Shown here piece after piece: positions 12,116 to 22,184 of a stretch of 64,000 nt of DNA. The notes under the pieces were generated by a model. It worked only from the letters and a program-made list of their open reading frames with translations, ran no database searches and was not told the origin of the DNA. A program made the translations under genes and the position numbers. The DNA is from Brachynemurus nebulosus (lineage: Eukaryota; Arthropoda; Insecta; Neuroptera; Myrmeleontidae), in assembly GCA_035578155.1 (NCBI GenBank), contig JAPWDM010000021.1:3663501-3727500 (forward strand), given 5' to 3'. Each line of letters starts with the position of its first letter. Positions within the stretch are counted from its first letter, which is position 1.

Positions 12116-12117
<2 letters not shown>
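11629..12117. mobile_element. MITE bounded on both sides by TA microsatellite
   Basis: The left end GGGTAAAATGTAGAACTCG (11,629 on) and the reverse complement of the right end (GGGAAATTTGTAGAACTCG, ending 12,117) form imperfect terminal inverted repeats of about 28 bases, reaching a shared ACATATGC. Both ends touch TA repeats, as if the element had inserted into one (TA)n tract. No coding capacity. A core segment at about 11,697-11,757 recurs in reverse orientation at 31,816-31,874. Confidence 0.6.
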
Positions 12118-12168
<51 letters not shown>

Positions 12169-12199
12169 AAATTTGTAGATATTATTATTATTATTATTA

Positions 12200-12276
<77 letters not shown>
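12118..12276. repeat. Compound (TA)n / (ATT)n / (TA)n microsatellite
   Basis: TA repeats to 12,166, then GGAAATTTGTAGA (12,167-12,179), which is the exact reverse complement of 12,104-12,116 and so looks like a second MITE end, then (ATT)n to about 12,205 and TA repeats to 12,276. Confidence 0.9.
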
Positions 12277-12278
<2 letters not shown>

Positions 12279-12429
12279 CGAAAACATTGTCGGGTTAGTT
12301 TAAATAAACAAAAATCACACGTACACGTATACGTTTTCTTTATTTTATATACATCTACAATACTGGCCATGTTGTTGACTGATCCCCTACCACCCAATAT
12401 TCTGTTCCATCTGCCCTCGCGTTTTATTG

Positions 12430-14790
12430 CTAATTTTCTCTTACATTTGACCGACCTGGCTTCTCAAGTCGTCCTCGACCCGATTTTCCCCTTGATCGTC
12501 GTTGGAACCAGGATCCTCTGGAAGACAGTACCATCTCTTCATGCAGTCGGAGGCAAACGTTGATCGGAACGTCCTCTGAGTCCTCTCTGCCCCTGTTTTG
12601 TCCCCCCAGCAAGTACCTATCATTAGGGAAAACTTCCCCTACGATATAAGGTCCTTTATACTTTGTGGTAAGCTTCTTGGACTCGCCCGTTGCGGCCGTC
12701 TCACGCTGAATCAAAACCAAGTGCTGCTCTATGTTATCTTTCGTTGAAAATTTCCGTTTTGAATTGTAATATGATTTTTTCACTGCTTGATTTTTCATTA
12801 TCTCCGCCGGGGCTTCTTCCCGTAGACGTAGAATAGTTCACTCATCTACCGGTTCCGGTTTGTTTCGTCTAATGCCAGTAAAATATGATTTTGTAGTGCG
12901 TTCCTAGGTTTGTAGCAGAATAACAGTTCATGCGGTGTTAGTAGTTTTATTTGGGATGTTATTCAATACCCACTGAACTTTTTTAATGTTTTGACACCAA
13001 TGCCGGTTATCTTCACTGGCTAACGTTGTAAGTACCGTCAATAAGATACGGTTGTACCGTTCAATTTGCCCGTTGGCCCTTGTCGTTGCCGTAATGTTTT
13101 TTATGTGGCGAATATAATTTTTCTTATATTCTTCCTCGAACTCCTTGGTGGTGTACGAGGTTTCCTTGTCAGCAATTAATCGTTGTGGCGGACCAAAAAT
13201 CTCCATTGCTTCGTTCAGACAAGTGCATGAAGCTTTCGCCGAAATATCTTTAAGGCTCGAAGCATTATATATTTGGTAAAGGCACAAATGTAGGCGGAAA
13301 CATAACAATTTCCCGTGGATTTAGGAAATGAACCAAGGAAATCCGTATGAACAGTATGGAACGGGATAGGTTTCTTTTCGTTACTATGTAGTTCACCTTC
13401 TGGTTTACCACCTGGAACTTTGTAATAAGCGCCCTGCACGCATGCGTCGATATATCTTTTGACGTACTTGTTCATTCTTGGAAACCAGTAATGCTTCCGA
13501 ACTTGCTGTACCGTATTTTCGTGCGCGTAATGCTTAACATCATCGTGACAACTCTTCAGTATACACCACCGTATGGCTTTCGGAACCACCCACTTTTATG
13601 TACCGCCTCGCAAATTTTGTTTTTGTCGATTTAATAGTGTATATTTGTTTCTCTTCAATGGTTTTCGGTTCCCGACTTAGGACGTCATGGATGTTCTTCA
13701 AATGTTCGTCTGGGAGTTGCAAGGCTAGCAAATAGTCCTCGCTCGTGATGTTCATAACGATCCCAGCTACGTCGACTTTTCGGGGCTCTTCACACGGTTA
13801 TCGACTAAAGGACGTCCACATGTTTCATGCTCTTCAACATCGTCGTCTTCAACGAGCAGTCCGTTATTACCCGGAACGTTCTACCCAACAAGTATATACG
13901 GAATCGATTCACTGACTCCACAACTGCTAATGCTTCTAGTACGAAGCTGTGGTATTTCTCTTCAAATTCGGTTGTTCATCGACTATAGAAAGCGATGGGC
14001 TTCCATTGTTTCTCTTCCGTCTTCTGTATTAACACGCCGGCAAGGCCCACCTTACTGGAGTCTGTATGTAGCTCCAATTACGAATTTAAATCATAATGTC
14101 CCAACACGGGTCTGTTCGTTAATTTTGTTTCTAGAAATGCTAGTTCCTGTTCCTCACCCCAGTTAAACGAAGCACCCTTCCATGTCAACTGTGTAAGTGG
14201 TTCCGTTATTAATGAAAATCGAGCAATAAATCGTCGAAAGAAGCTACAAACGCCTAAAACTGCCTCAACTGATGGATATCTTCTGGCCGATTAAAATTCC
14301 GAATTGTGTCAGTTTTATGTATACCAGGTCTGATACCGTCCGCATTCACCTCGTATTCCAAATAGTTAATCCTCCCCGAGAAGAAAGTACATTTCTTGGG
14401 GTTCAGTGTCAATCCCGCGTCCTTTAATAGTTTTAATAACTTCTCCAGTACTTGCATACCACCTTCATAAGATTCTGAAGCTATTAAAATATCATCCATG
14501 TACACTAGTACTTCATCTTACAATGGCTGGAGTAATTTCCGCATCATTTTCTGGAACGCTGCTGGTGCCGATACAAGGCCAAATGGAACTCGAATGTGTT
14601 CGTGTAGTCCATCCGGAGTTATAAACGCAATTAATGGGATTGACTTCTCATCCATCATCATCTAATGGAACCTACTTTTCAGATCTAAAGTACAATCTTA
14701 TTCGCCAACCTGTCAAGTTGATCGTCTACCCTGGCTATAGGATATCTTTCTTTGTTGGTGATGCTATTCAAGTTCAGTTTTTGAAATCGA
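12430..14790 (-). pseudogene. Ty3/Gypsy retrotransposon pol fragment (RT, RNase H, integrase), heavily mutated
   Basis: Read on the minus strand through several frames, the order is reverse transcriptase (VDDQLDRLANK near 14,730, YMDDILIAS catalytic box at about 14,490), RNase H (LELHTDSSKVGLAGVLIQ near 14,070; ITDCS near 13,850), the HHCC zinc-binding part of integrase (13,215-13,589), the integrase core (VHTDFLGSFPKS, then GPPQRLIADKETSY), and the C-terminal GPYIVGEVFPNDRYLL segment (about 12,640). At least five frameshifts or stops break it. The RT start is missing: at about 14,790 the sequence passes directly into a LINE reverse transcriptase. No LTR is recognised; 12,277-12,430 could hold part of a 3' LTR but nothing proves it. 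Confidence 0.85.
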
Positions 14791-15985
14791 CAAAAATGGC
14801 AAATACATAAGATCCTTTAGGTTTGGTATAAATGTTTATTATCGAAGACAAAATAAAAATGCTATCAATGCAACTACGATCCCTACGGAATCCGAACTGG
14901 GCATCATGAATAATTGATCTGCTTTCACACCACTATGTTAAACGTCTGTTAAGTATACCTGTAAACAATTTCAAAAGGCTATTAAGCAAAGCTATTGGAC
15001 GGTAATTTGCTGGATCAGTCCTGTCACCTTTTTTATGTATTAAGCAAGTTTGGCTTTCTTTCCTTTTATCTGGGATAATTTCACTTTCTAGGATATTATT
15101 TAAAAGGTTTTGAATATAATGTAGCCAGTTGGATGGTAAGTGCTTATAAAATTCGCTTGGAAATTTATCCGAACCAGAACTTTTATTATTTTTAGCTTTA
15201 GTCAAAGACAGTTGAAGTTTGTCAATGTTTATAGGATCATCTAAAAAGGGGTGTCTAGCGTCAAAAAATTGAATATTTCTTTTGACATCATTAACACTGT
15301 AGAATTGTCGACAGTATTGCTCGCATAAATTTATATCTAAATAATTTTTATACTGTTTACGAGGTTCAAAATTTTTGACTTTTTGCCAAAAAGTAATATT
15401 ATCCTTTGTATTCTGAAGTGCATCAAGAACTATGTTATTGTAATTAAGTTTGGCAGTTTTAGTTGCGTTTCTGTATAAATTACGCGCATTTATATAGGCT
15501 GGCAATAGTGACTTATCAAATGAGTTCCTACTGTATAACCAAGGCTTAACGTTAGGTACATATTTTGCACGGTTAGTAAATTCTATGGACATATTACATA
15601 AATTTGCAGTCTCAGTTAAAGCTGCTGTAAGATTATTTGTTAAACTGTTGGGATCAGTACTAAAAAAGTAGATTCTTCCTGAATGTTCAAGGATATTCGT
15701 ATACATAACTTGCTCACGTTGTTGCCATTTAAATTTCTGGTTTTAAGCTGTTTGCAGGGATGAACTTCAGTTTCGAAAAAACGTAGGCTGAGGATATCAT
15801 GAAAATGTAATTTGCACATTAAATGCGTAGATGGCCGAGGCTGTTGAATAACTTCAAAATCATTAACTAAATCAATATGAGCACCAGAAGTCCATAAAAG
15901 ATCAACAGTACTGAAACCATTGTAAGTAAAACTTGTAGGACGTGCAGGGTTGTCGTTAGGTGATCAATTTTAATACTTTAATACT
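14785..15985 (-). pseudogene. Non-LTR retrotransposon (LINE) fragment: end of endonuclease plus N-terminal RT
   Basis: The minus strand encodes the end of an AP-type endonuclease (a DLLWTSGAHIDLVNDF-type block near 15,870, STHL near 15,830 in the place of the usual SDH), a linker, and the first RT blocks. The open part 14,933-15,706 (257 codons) contains LIHKKGDRTDPANYRPIALL. After a frameshift the RT continues as QFGFRRDRSCID (about 14,890) and FAIFVDFK (about 14,800), motif A. It is the same broad type as the LINE at 58.5-63.4 kb, with a similar LIHKKGD..NYRPIALLN block, but clearly a different copy. It is truncated at both ends, and the downstream end fuses to Gypsy RT. Confidence 0.85.
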
Positions 15986-15989
15986 GTTT

Positions 15990-16280
15990 TTCCTGTTGAA
16001 GTTGACGAAAGTTTAGTAAGTTCTCCAATTTTAAACATCGATGAAATTAGCTATGCAAATTTTTGTTGATTTTTACTGGAAAAGAAATTAAGCTTATGAA
16101 TATGTTTAAAATACATCTCTTTCAAACGTAGTGGTAAAATACATACCGCAATCTCAACAATTTTTTGTATTAAAAATATTTTTGGACAATTTTTTTACCT
16201 TTTTTTCTTCTTTTTAAAAAAGAGTTTAACAATTTAACAATTTGACAAATAATAAGACAGCTGTCAACAGCTATATCTTC
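15990..16280. other. Noncoding AT-rich spacer
   Basis: No open frame or repeat I can assign; ends at the polymerase B fragment. Confidence 0.35.
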
Positions 16281-16771
16281 CGGTTAAAACGGTTTCTCGT
16301 ATATGTGGCACCCGGTACTTTTCTGTTTTAATTGTAATTGTTCTTCAGGTGTTAGTTCATCCATTGGTATAATATTTCCAAATATTGGTTCCAGAATGTT
16401 TTTACGTAATGACGCTAGCTCCACGGCAAACCATTTCTCACAATTTGGACCACGATATGACCGATAATAACTTAATTCAGAGTTGTATGAACAATGAAAA
16501 TAGTAGCCGATACTATACGCAAGGTGCTATTGACATGTTGCTGTATTTTTATTTGCATCATTAGTCACCGGTTGTAAAAATGCTTCTATATCCGCATAGA
16601 TAATGAATGGTTTCCGCTTCTTGAAACTATAGTTTTTGAATGATACAATTTTACTTTCCCCTTCTGGCATCACTACACGATACTCGTTCATTTTCTCGCA
16701 GTCTTCTACATGTTTTTGCAATTTTTCTTCGGTATAAAAGTAATTTAAACATTGGTCGCAAATATGTTTTT
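16281..16771 (-). pseudogene. Polinton/Maverick-type DNA polymerase B, N-terminal fragment
   Basis: The minus strand shows the part of the polymerase that should precede the piece at 3.1-5.3 kb: a zinc-finger-like CDQCLNYFYTEEKLQKHVEDC block (about 16,720) and the first exonuclease motif as FIIYADIEAFLQ (about 16,590). An in-frame stop follows at about 16,527, then the frame continues to CHIYEKPF and another stop near 16,300. Both fragments are on the same strand and in the expected order, N-terminal part at the higher coordinate, with about 11 kb of other elements between. The two overlap by roughly 17 residues up to the HI(C/Y)EKPF motif but differ in sequence there, so they need not come from one insertion. 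Confidence 0.75.
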
Positions 16772-16774
16772 TAT

Positions 16775-17995
16775 ATATGGCGAAGAATATTTAACTTTGT
16801 CAAATTTTCACTTAAATATAGAAAAATACTTTTTCACAAACTAGTTTTCGGTTTCTTAGACCATCCTCAGGTGAACTCTGAATTGAACTGAAATCTGTTG
16901 GGAACAGGCATATATATTAAAATAAATTAAAATTAAAAATAAACAGAAGCAGGTTGAAATGTAGTTGGTTCAGAGATGGGAAAAACCCAGAAGAGAGATA
17001 AAAACAACTTGCACGTGTACCGGAAACGAGGTGGCAAAATTACAAATCAATACCAAAATAAGTTTTGGTGGATAACAAAAATAGTGGGCGGAACGACTGC
17101 ACAATGAGGATTAGAAATTAAAATAAATTAACTGATTAAACTTCAGTTTGACAGTGATTAAGAATATCTTAAAAGAATTATATTGGACAAAAAAGTAATG
17201 AAATATATTAAATAGGTTAAGAAGGGAAGATTTATTTAATTCAATTTGGTCATTCAGAACGATTACATTTGGATCATTATTTAATTTGTCAATTTCCAAA
17301 GCTTCAAATATATTCAATTTTTGTCCTTTTTCACAAAAATGAAGGATTTTGAGTTTGTAGTCTGATTTAATAGAGTGTCTCTTTCCTAAAAGGCGAATAT
17401 TAAAGTTTGGAGTATGCTTATGAGAGGTAATATGTTCACGGTATCTAATTTCGAAAGATCTTCCCGATTGACCAATATATGCTACATTACATTCTCCGCA
17501 ATCTAACCGATAAACAGATTTTTTGTATGGATCAGTTTTTTCTTTAGCATTAAAAATGGATTGACTAATATTATTAGCTGAATGAAAATCGGGGGTTAGA
17601 TCAAATGAATTGAAACAGTTGCCGATTTTATGGGAAATGTTTCCCAAATACGGTAAAAATATATACTGTTTGGGTTCGGGGTTGATCGGGGTGATGGAAG
17701 GATAGATTTGTTCTGTAGTAAGTTTTTGTAATTTTTTGTTTATGAGTTTTTGTATGAAATTTGGTGAAAAACCATTGGAGACTGCTATTTGTTTAATGGT
17801 GTTGAGTTCTATTGTGCTGTCTTTAGGATCAAGCGGAATAGAAAAAGCTCTGTGGGTCATAGACCGATAGGCTGCCAGTTTGTGGATTGGTGGCGAAAAT
17901 GAATCTGCTGGTATTTTAATGTCTGTAAACGTGAGTTTACGGTATGTTATACTTGAATTTATTATCAAGTCTGTGAATTTATCATCCATTGAGAT
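16775..17995 (-). mobile_element. 5'-truncated Penelope-like retroelement
   Basis: Contains the C-terminal half of a Penelope-like open frame (17,111-17,989) and a 3' region down to about 16,775. The tail holds CCTGAGGATGG and CCGAAAAC (minus strand, 16,871-16,844), which resemble the hammerhead ribozyme core known from the terminal repeats of this class. Loss of the RT part on the 5' side is the usual fate of these elements. Confidence 0.75.
17111..17989 (-). CDS. Penelope-like element ORF, C-terminal part with GIY-YIG endonuclease
   Basis: A 292-codon open frame starting at an ATG. Residues 1-110 match the region after RT in Penelope-like elements (HKLAAYRSMTHRAFSIPL, then IKQIAVSNGF). Residues about 158-190 form a GIY-YIG nuclease core with the spacing VYRLDCGECNVAYIGQSGRS, then EIRYREHI; here the first motif is written VYRL. 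This domain nicks target DNA for insertion. The family's full protein is about 700-900 residues, so the RT domain is missing. The last 40 residues are Phe/Leu/Ile-rich and may be read-through into noncoding DNA. No internal stop, but the gene cannot work without its RT. Confidence 0.8.
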   Translation of the reverse strand: MDDKFTDLIINSSITYRKLTFTDIKIPADSFSPPIHKLAAYRSMTHRAFSIPLDPKDSTIELNTIKQIAVSNGFSPNFIQKLINKKLQKLTTEQIYPSITPINPEPKQYIFLPYLGNISHKIGNCFNSFDLTPDFHSANNISQSIFNAKEKTDPYKKSVYRLDCGECNVAYIGQSGRSFEIRYREHITSHKHTPNFNIRLLGKRHSIKSDYKLKILHFCEKGQKLNIFEALEIDKLNNDPNVIVLNDQIELNKSSLLNLFNIFHYFFVQYNSFKIFLITVKLKFNQLIYFNF

Positions 17996-17999
17996 TGTT

Positions 18000-18320
18000 C
18001 TTTTTTTATCACCATGTCAAGCAACAAAATTTGCATTTGCAAATTATGACATTCCTCCTTCCACAGAAACTCCTCCATATTCTTCTTTTCAGTGACCCTC
18101 ATCTCCTCTTTCCACAGCTCTTCTTTTTCATTTTTTTTATTTCAGCAGCTGCTATTGCCAACCGCATGCTTGCCACCGAGCTCGACGTCAATGATTGCTG
18201 CTAGCCTTCTCCGATTATGGTCTAATATTTTCTAAAATTTAAATTTAAAAAAATCAGTTTTAATTGATGCAATCAAAAAATTCACCAAAATAATTCAAAA
18301 ATAAATTATAAAATAGATTA
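18000..18320. other. No gene recognised
   Basis: Pyrimidine-rich on the plus strand near 18,050-18,150, then AT-rich. No domain or repeat structure seen. Confidence 0.3.
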
Positions 18321-18328
18321 TATTAAAC

Positions 18329-18524
18329 CAGCGGTTCTTAACCGATGGTACATGTAACTCTGAGATAATCATGTAAAAAAATTTGTTGAATTATCATGAA
18401 CTGACTTTGTTAGAAAAATTGGTAGTAACTGAACTAGAAGACTCCATTTTAGGAAATAGGGGGTACTCATAAATGAAAAGTATAATCATGGGGTACGTGG
18501 GAGTAAAAGGGTTGAGAACCGCTG
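18329..18524. mobile_element. hAT-type MITE, 196 bp
   Basis: Ends CAGCGGTTCTTAACC and GGTTGAGAACCGCTG are near-perfect inverted repeats of the CAGNGGTTCTCAA type seen in hAT elements. The flanking octamers TATTAAAC (18,321-18,328) and CATTAAGC (18,525-18,532) match at six of eight positions, as expected of an old 8-bp target duplication. No coding sequence. Confidence 0.85.
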
Positions 18525-18620
18525 CATTAAGCATTTATTAAAATTATTCAGCTTTTATTAAATGTATGTCTAGTTTATATTAATTTATATCTAGTTTAAA
18601 TTTATATTTGTTTTATATAC

Positions 18621-18704
18621 CTTTGACTTTAGACAGTTTCTGTCCAAGGAAGATCCGCAGGGGGCATACGAAGGCCTAGGTTGATTACTTCTGACAGACT
18701 GGTT
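18621..18704 (-). CDS. Candidate host-gene exon (84 nt)
   Basis: On the minus strand the stretch is preceded by TTTTTCAG and followed by GTATAT, a good acceptor and donor, and reads as 28 codons in phase 0. The peptide (ending SSLDRNCLKSK) is Ser/Arg/Pro-rich with ordinary amino-acid balance, unlike AT-rich junk. It lies 424 bases downstream of another minus-strand exon candidate that is also phase 0, so the two would splice in frame. I do not recognise the protein. Confidence 0.4.
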
Positions 18705-19128
18705 CTGAAAAATAAATTCGAGATATTAAATTGTATGTAATTGTTATAAGCAAATTATTATCTTTCTGCAGTCAACACATATTAAGGCTGACGGGGAAAA
18801 CGATCAAAATATATTTTCAATAAAAGAACAGATATTGGCGCCATCTGAGTATTTATAGACAGAATCAACCTGCTACCATTCAGCAAAGAACAAAGTCAGA
18901 ATCAGTAAAAAATAAAGAGAAAAGATACATAACGTAGTGACTCTGATCATTTTTGACCCCTACTCTTCATATACGTATCAATGATTGAAAATATTCTGTT
19001 TTTTGTTTCAATTCCATTAGTTTCATTTTCACCCACATTAGTTAGTTCAGTCTGAACAAAATTACTAAATTATTAAATTACCCAGTCGATACAAGTCAAA
19101 AAAGTTTAAAAAAATTTAACATGCTTAC

Positions 19129-19224
19129 GTGTAATTTGAAATCCTCCAGTTCCTCAATGACTTCGTATGACGATCCACCTTCCATACCTAGACTTCCGTC
19201 ACCTTCATCGTCATTTACTACAAT
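19129..19224 (-). CDS. Candidate host-gene exon (96 nt)
   Basis: Minus-strand segment preceded by GTTTTTTCCAG and followed by GTAAGC. It reads as 32 codons in phase 0 without a stop; the peptide is strongly acidic (DDEGDGS, then EVIEELEDF). With the exon candidate at 18,621-18,704 it forms a consistent pair, acceptor-exon-donor twice with matching phase. I infer a host gene on the minus strand whose introns hold the surrounding elements. No family recognised. Confidence 0.4.
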
Positions 19225-19555
19225 CTGGAAAAAACTATGTAGAGGTTGTAACGCGATGGGGGGGGGCAACCTTTATTATGTAGATGCAAAATGTCTAGAT
19301 GTGAATACGTATTATTTTATTTGTTTGTAGATTCGGCTTCGGAACCCCAAACTACCGCGTGTACAGTTTACGACGTTGAACTTGACGTTCGCGTAATATT
19401 ATTCCCTGTATTTGATTAACTGAATGGAGACGTAGTGGAGCCTGGCTGTCACAAGGTATATAGGAAACTCCCATAACGAGGGTAGTGCGGATTGACATTC
19501 GGTGTATACAGAAAAAATTTAATAATTTGAAAAAAATATTTTTATACAAATAATT
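19225..19555. other. Upstream region of the THAP transposase gene
   Basis: A (G)8 run at 19,258-19,265 and a moderately GC-rich stretch at 19,330-19,500 just before the ATG at 19,556; the latter could be the terminal or promoter part of the transposon, but I could not pair it with a matching inverted end near 28 kb. Confidence 0.3.
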
Positions 19556-20796
19556 ATGGCCAATTCAAGATTAAGATGTTGTATAGTTGGCTGTTCTAAT
19601 ACTCCTCAAAGTAGAAGTTCTAACAATGAGATAATTTCATTTTATTCATTTCCATCCGAAAGTATTTATATTACGTGGAAAAGACGTAAGCGTCTTTTGT
19701 GGATCAGGGATGTTAAAAAATACACGTAAGTACAAATGAAATTTATAAAAATAAAATCTATGAAATTATTTTGCTAATTTCTAATAAAAATTTTCAAAAA
19801 ATAGTTTTTATAACATACATTAATGAGTATATTATTATAAACTCATTTAATTTTTTTTTCTTTTTAGTAAAGACCCAGAAAATTTTGAGCCTAAGAAAGC
19901 TACAAAAATATGTAGCGTGCATTTTGTTGCAAATTATAAGTCAGAGCATCTTCAACAACTGGCATACATCCCTTCCATTTTTCCAGGCCAAAAAAAAAGA
20001 AAAATGAAGAACAGTTAATTGTACGATTTAAACGTTATCGTCAACATAAAAGAATAGTTCAGTATCAACCTTCTGAAGTTTTCTCTATTATGGATATTAG
20101 TGAAGATATGTCTAATGATACAGCGACATTTTTAATTGCTCCAACATTAGAAGAAACAAAAGACTTCAGTTGCCAAACAGATTTTTTCAGTGATCAGAAT
20201 AAAGGCTTTTGCATCATCCTCTCAATATTGTTTTGTGGTTTAAAGGAAAATAACGGAATTTGCACTACAGAAATACAAATATTAATTTTACAGATACTAA
20301 AGTGAAAGAGATTCAAGTTGATAATCCTAAAGAAAAAAAATTAGTGAGACTCTGCTTGTGATCCTATTGATGGTAATATTTATATACCTCATTGTTCAGG
20401 TTTTCGTGGCCTAAAATCAATAAAAAATGATAAACAAATGACTAGTTTGACAGGCGTATCATTTACAATATTTTTCTTTTTGGCCAATTATCTTCATTTT
20501 TTAAAAGGACAAAAACTCAATCATCAAACAAAACTTTTAATAACACTTATGAAATTAAAAACAGGTTTGATTTTTTCTGCAATCAGTGTTCTTTTTTATG
20601 TTTCAATAACAACTGTGGAACATACATTTATTAAAACTTTACAATGTCTCAGCACCAGGGGCGGCCTTAGCAAATTTTTTAGGTGGTGCGAGAACTCATA
20701 ATGGCGCCCCTCCCCTCCTGACGAAAAGAGGTCTTTCTTTCTTTGTAATAACTTAGCTTAAATGAGGTAAGTTTACATAGGCACGAAAAAAGAACA

Positions 20797-20875
20797 TCAT
20801 CATTATCATCATCATTTCAGCCGGAAGACGTCCCCTGCTGAACATAAGCCTCCCCCAAAAATTTCCAAAGTACAC
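20797..20875 (-). repeat. RTE-type LINE 3'-end relic
   Basis: The plus strand has a TCATCATCATTT run followed by CAGCCGGAAGACGTCCCC and a TGCTGAACATAAGCCTCCCCC segment. Read on the minus strand this resembles the short tail (GEAYVQQ, stop, then ATG repeats) that ends RTE-type LINEs and is scattered in insect genomes. Only some 80 bases remain. Confidence 0.4.
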
Positions 20876-21079
20876 CACAAATCCAATTTTACGTAATGGT
20901 CGGTGCAAATTTAAGAGGAAGTACGTAAAATCGGAAGATCAGGGGCGTCGGTAAATTTTTGTTTCGGGGGTTGGTAAATAATATTTATCTGAATTTATTT
21001 AAAACAATATTATCCTAAGAGACAATTTACACCTAAAATTCGGTTGTGTAGACAAAGGAAATCGAATGTTATGCTAATG

Positions 21080-21850
21080 AATATGAGTGATGACTTTTAG
21101 AAATCTGTCGAAAAATCAACTTCACTATCACATTCATCAGCGTAAAAGACGCCAAATAGAGGAAGCTGACAAAAATTCTAGAATATTCTACTCGTAAACT
21201 AGCAAAGATACCAAAAAACAAACTTCACTATTGAATTGGGCACTAAAAATTAGATTAAGCAGCGCATTTTGACAAAAATTCTAGAATGTTCTATTCGTCA
21301 ACTAACAAAGATATCGAAAAATCGATTGCACCATTTAATTGGTCATCCAATAAAAGACGGAATAGCACATTTTGATAAATGTTCTAGAATATTCTATTCG
21401 TCAAATAGCAAAAATTGTTTGTCAAAATCGGACATTTGGTTTATATTAGTTTAATTTCGGTTGGACAATTAAGTGGTGCAATAAATTTTCCAATATCTTT
21501 GTTAGTTGATAAATAGAATATTCTAGAACATTTCTCAAAATGTGTTTTTTGGTCTCTTTTTTGGTAGCCAATTCAATGGCGACGTCTGTTTTTGAATATC
21601 TTTGCTAGTTGACGAATAGAATATTCCAGAACATTTGTCAAAATGTGTTATTTGACCTCTTTTTCAATGGACAATTAAATGGTACAATTGATTTCTCAAT
21701 ATCTTTGCTAGTTGAGAAATCGAACATTCTAGAATTTTTGTCAAACTACAAACTACACTGTTTAATCTCATTTTTAATGACCAATTCAACGGTGAGGTCT
21801 GTTCTTTGATATCTCTGCTAGTTGATGATTAGAATATTCTAGAATTTTAC
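21080..21850. repeat. 103-bp repeats in head-to-head arrays, each with a heat-shock-element-like core
   Basis: TTCTAGAATRTTC occurs at 21,176-21,188, 21,279-21,291 and 21,382-21,394, exactly 103 bases apart. Its reverse complement (with one base change in one copy) occurs at 21,516-21,528, 21,619-21,631, 21,722-21,734 and 21,832-21,844, spaced 103, 103 and 110. Around it each unit has a tag such as TATTCGTCAACTAGCAAAG-like text. So three forward units face four reverse units, inside the hAT element between its left end and the 3' end of its transposase. The same unit recurs at 58.4-58.5 kb and 63.4-64 kb. Confidence 0.9.
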
Positions 21851-22184
21851 GTTACTCATTTTGCATTTGCATTTTGCATATTACGTATACAGAATATGTA
21901 CATACATATCTGCAGTGAAATTTTAAAATTTCTAAAGGCTACGAGACCCTCAGACAATATTACCTGCGGCCCAGACTCTAGCTTGGTACATAAATTTTCA
22001 CCAACACAGACAAACAACAACATATCTGTGAGAGGAGAACCCCACTAAATCGTTGACGTCACTATGTAAACAACTCTTGTGCTTATATAATTACCTATTT
22101 AAATTTTATGTTATTTTTTGTGTTTATTTCACTGAATAAGAAAAAAAGCGATAAATATGTTTTTGATATTTATTTTATTTAAAA

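Noticed and set aside
10763..12303. Tyr-Ile repeat proteins
   Set aside because: Translations of (TA)n microsatellites.
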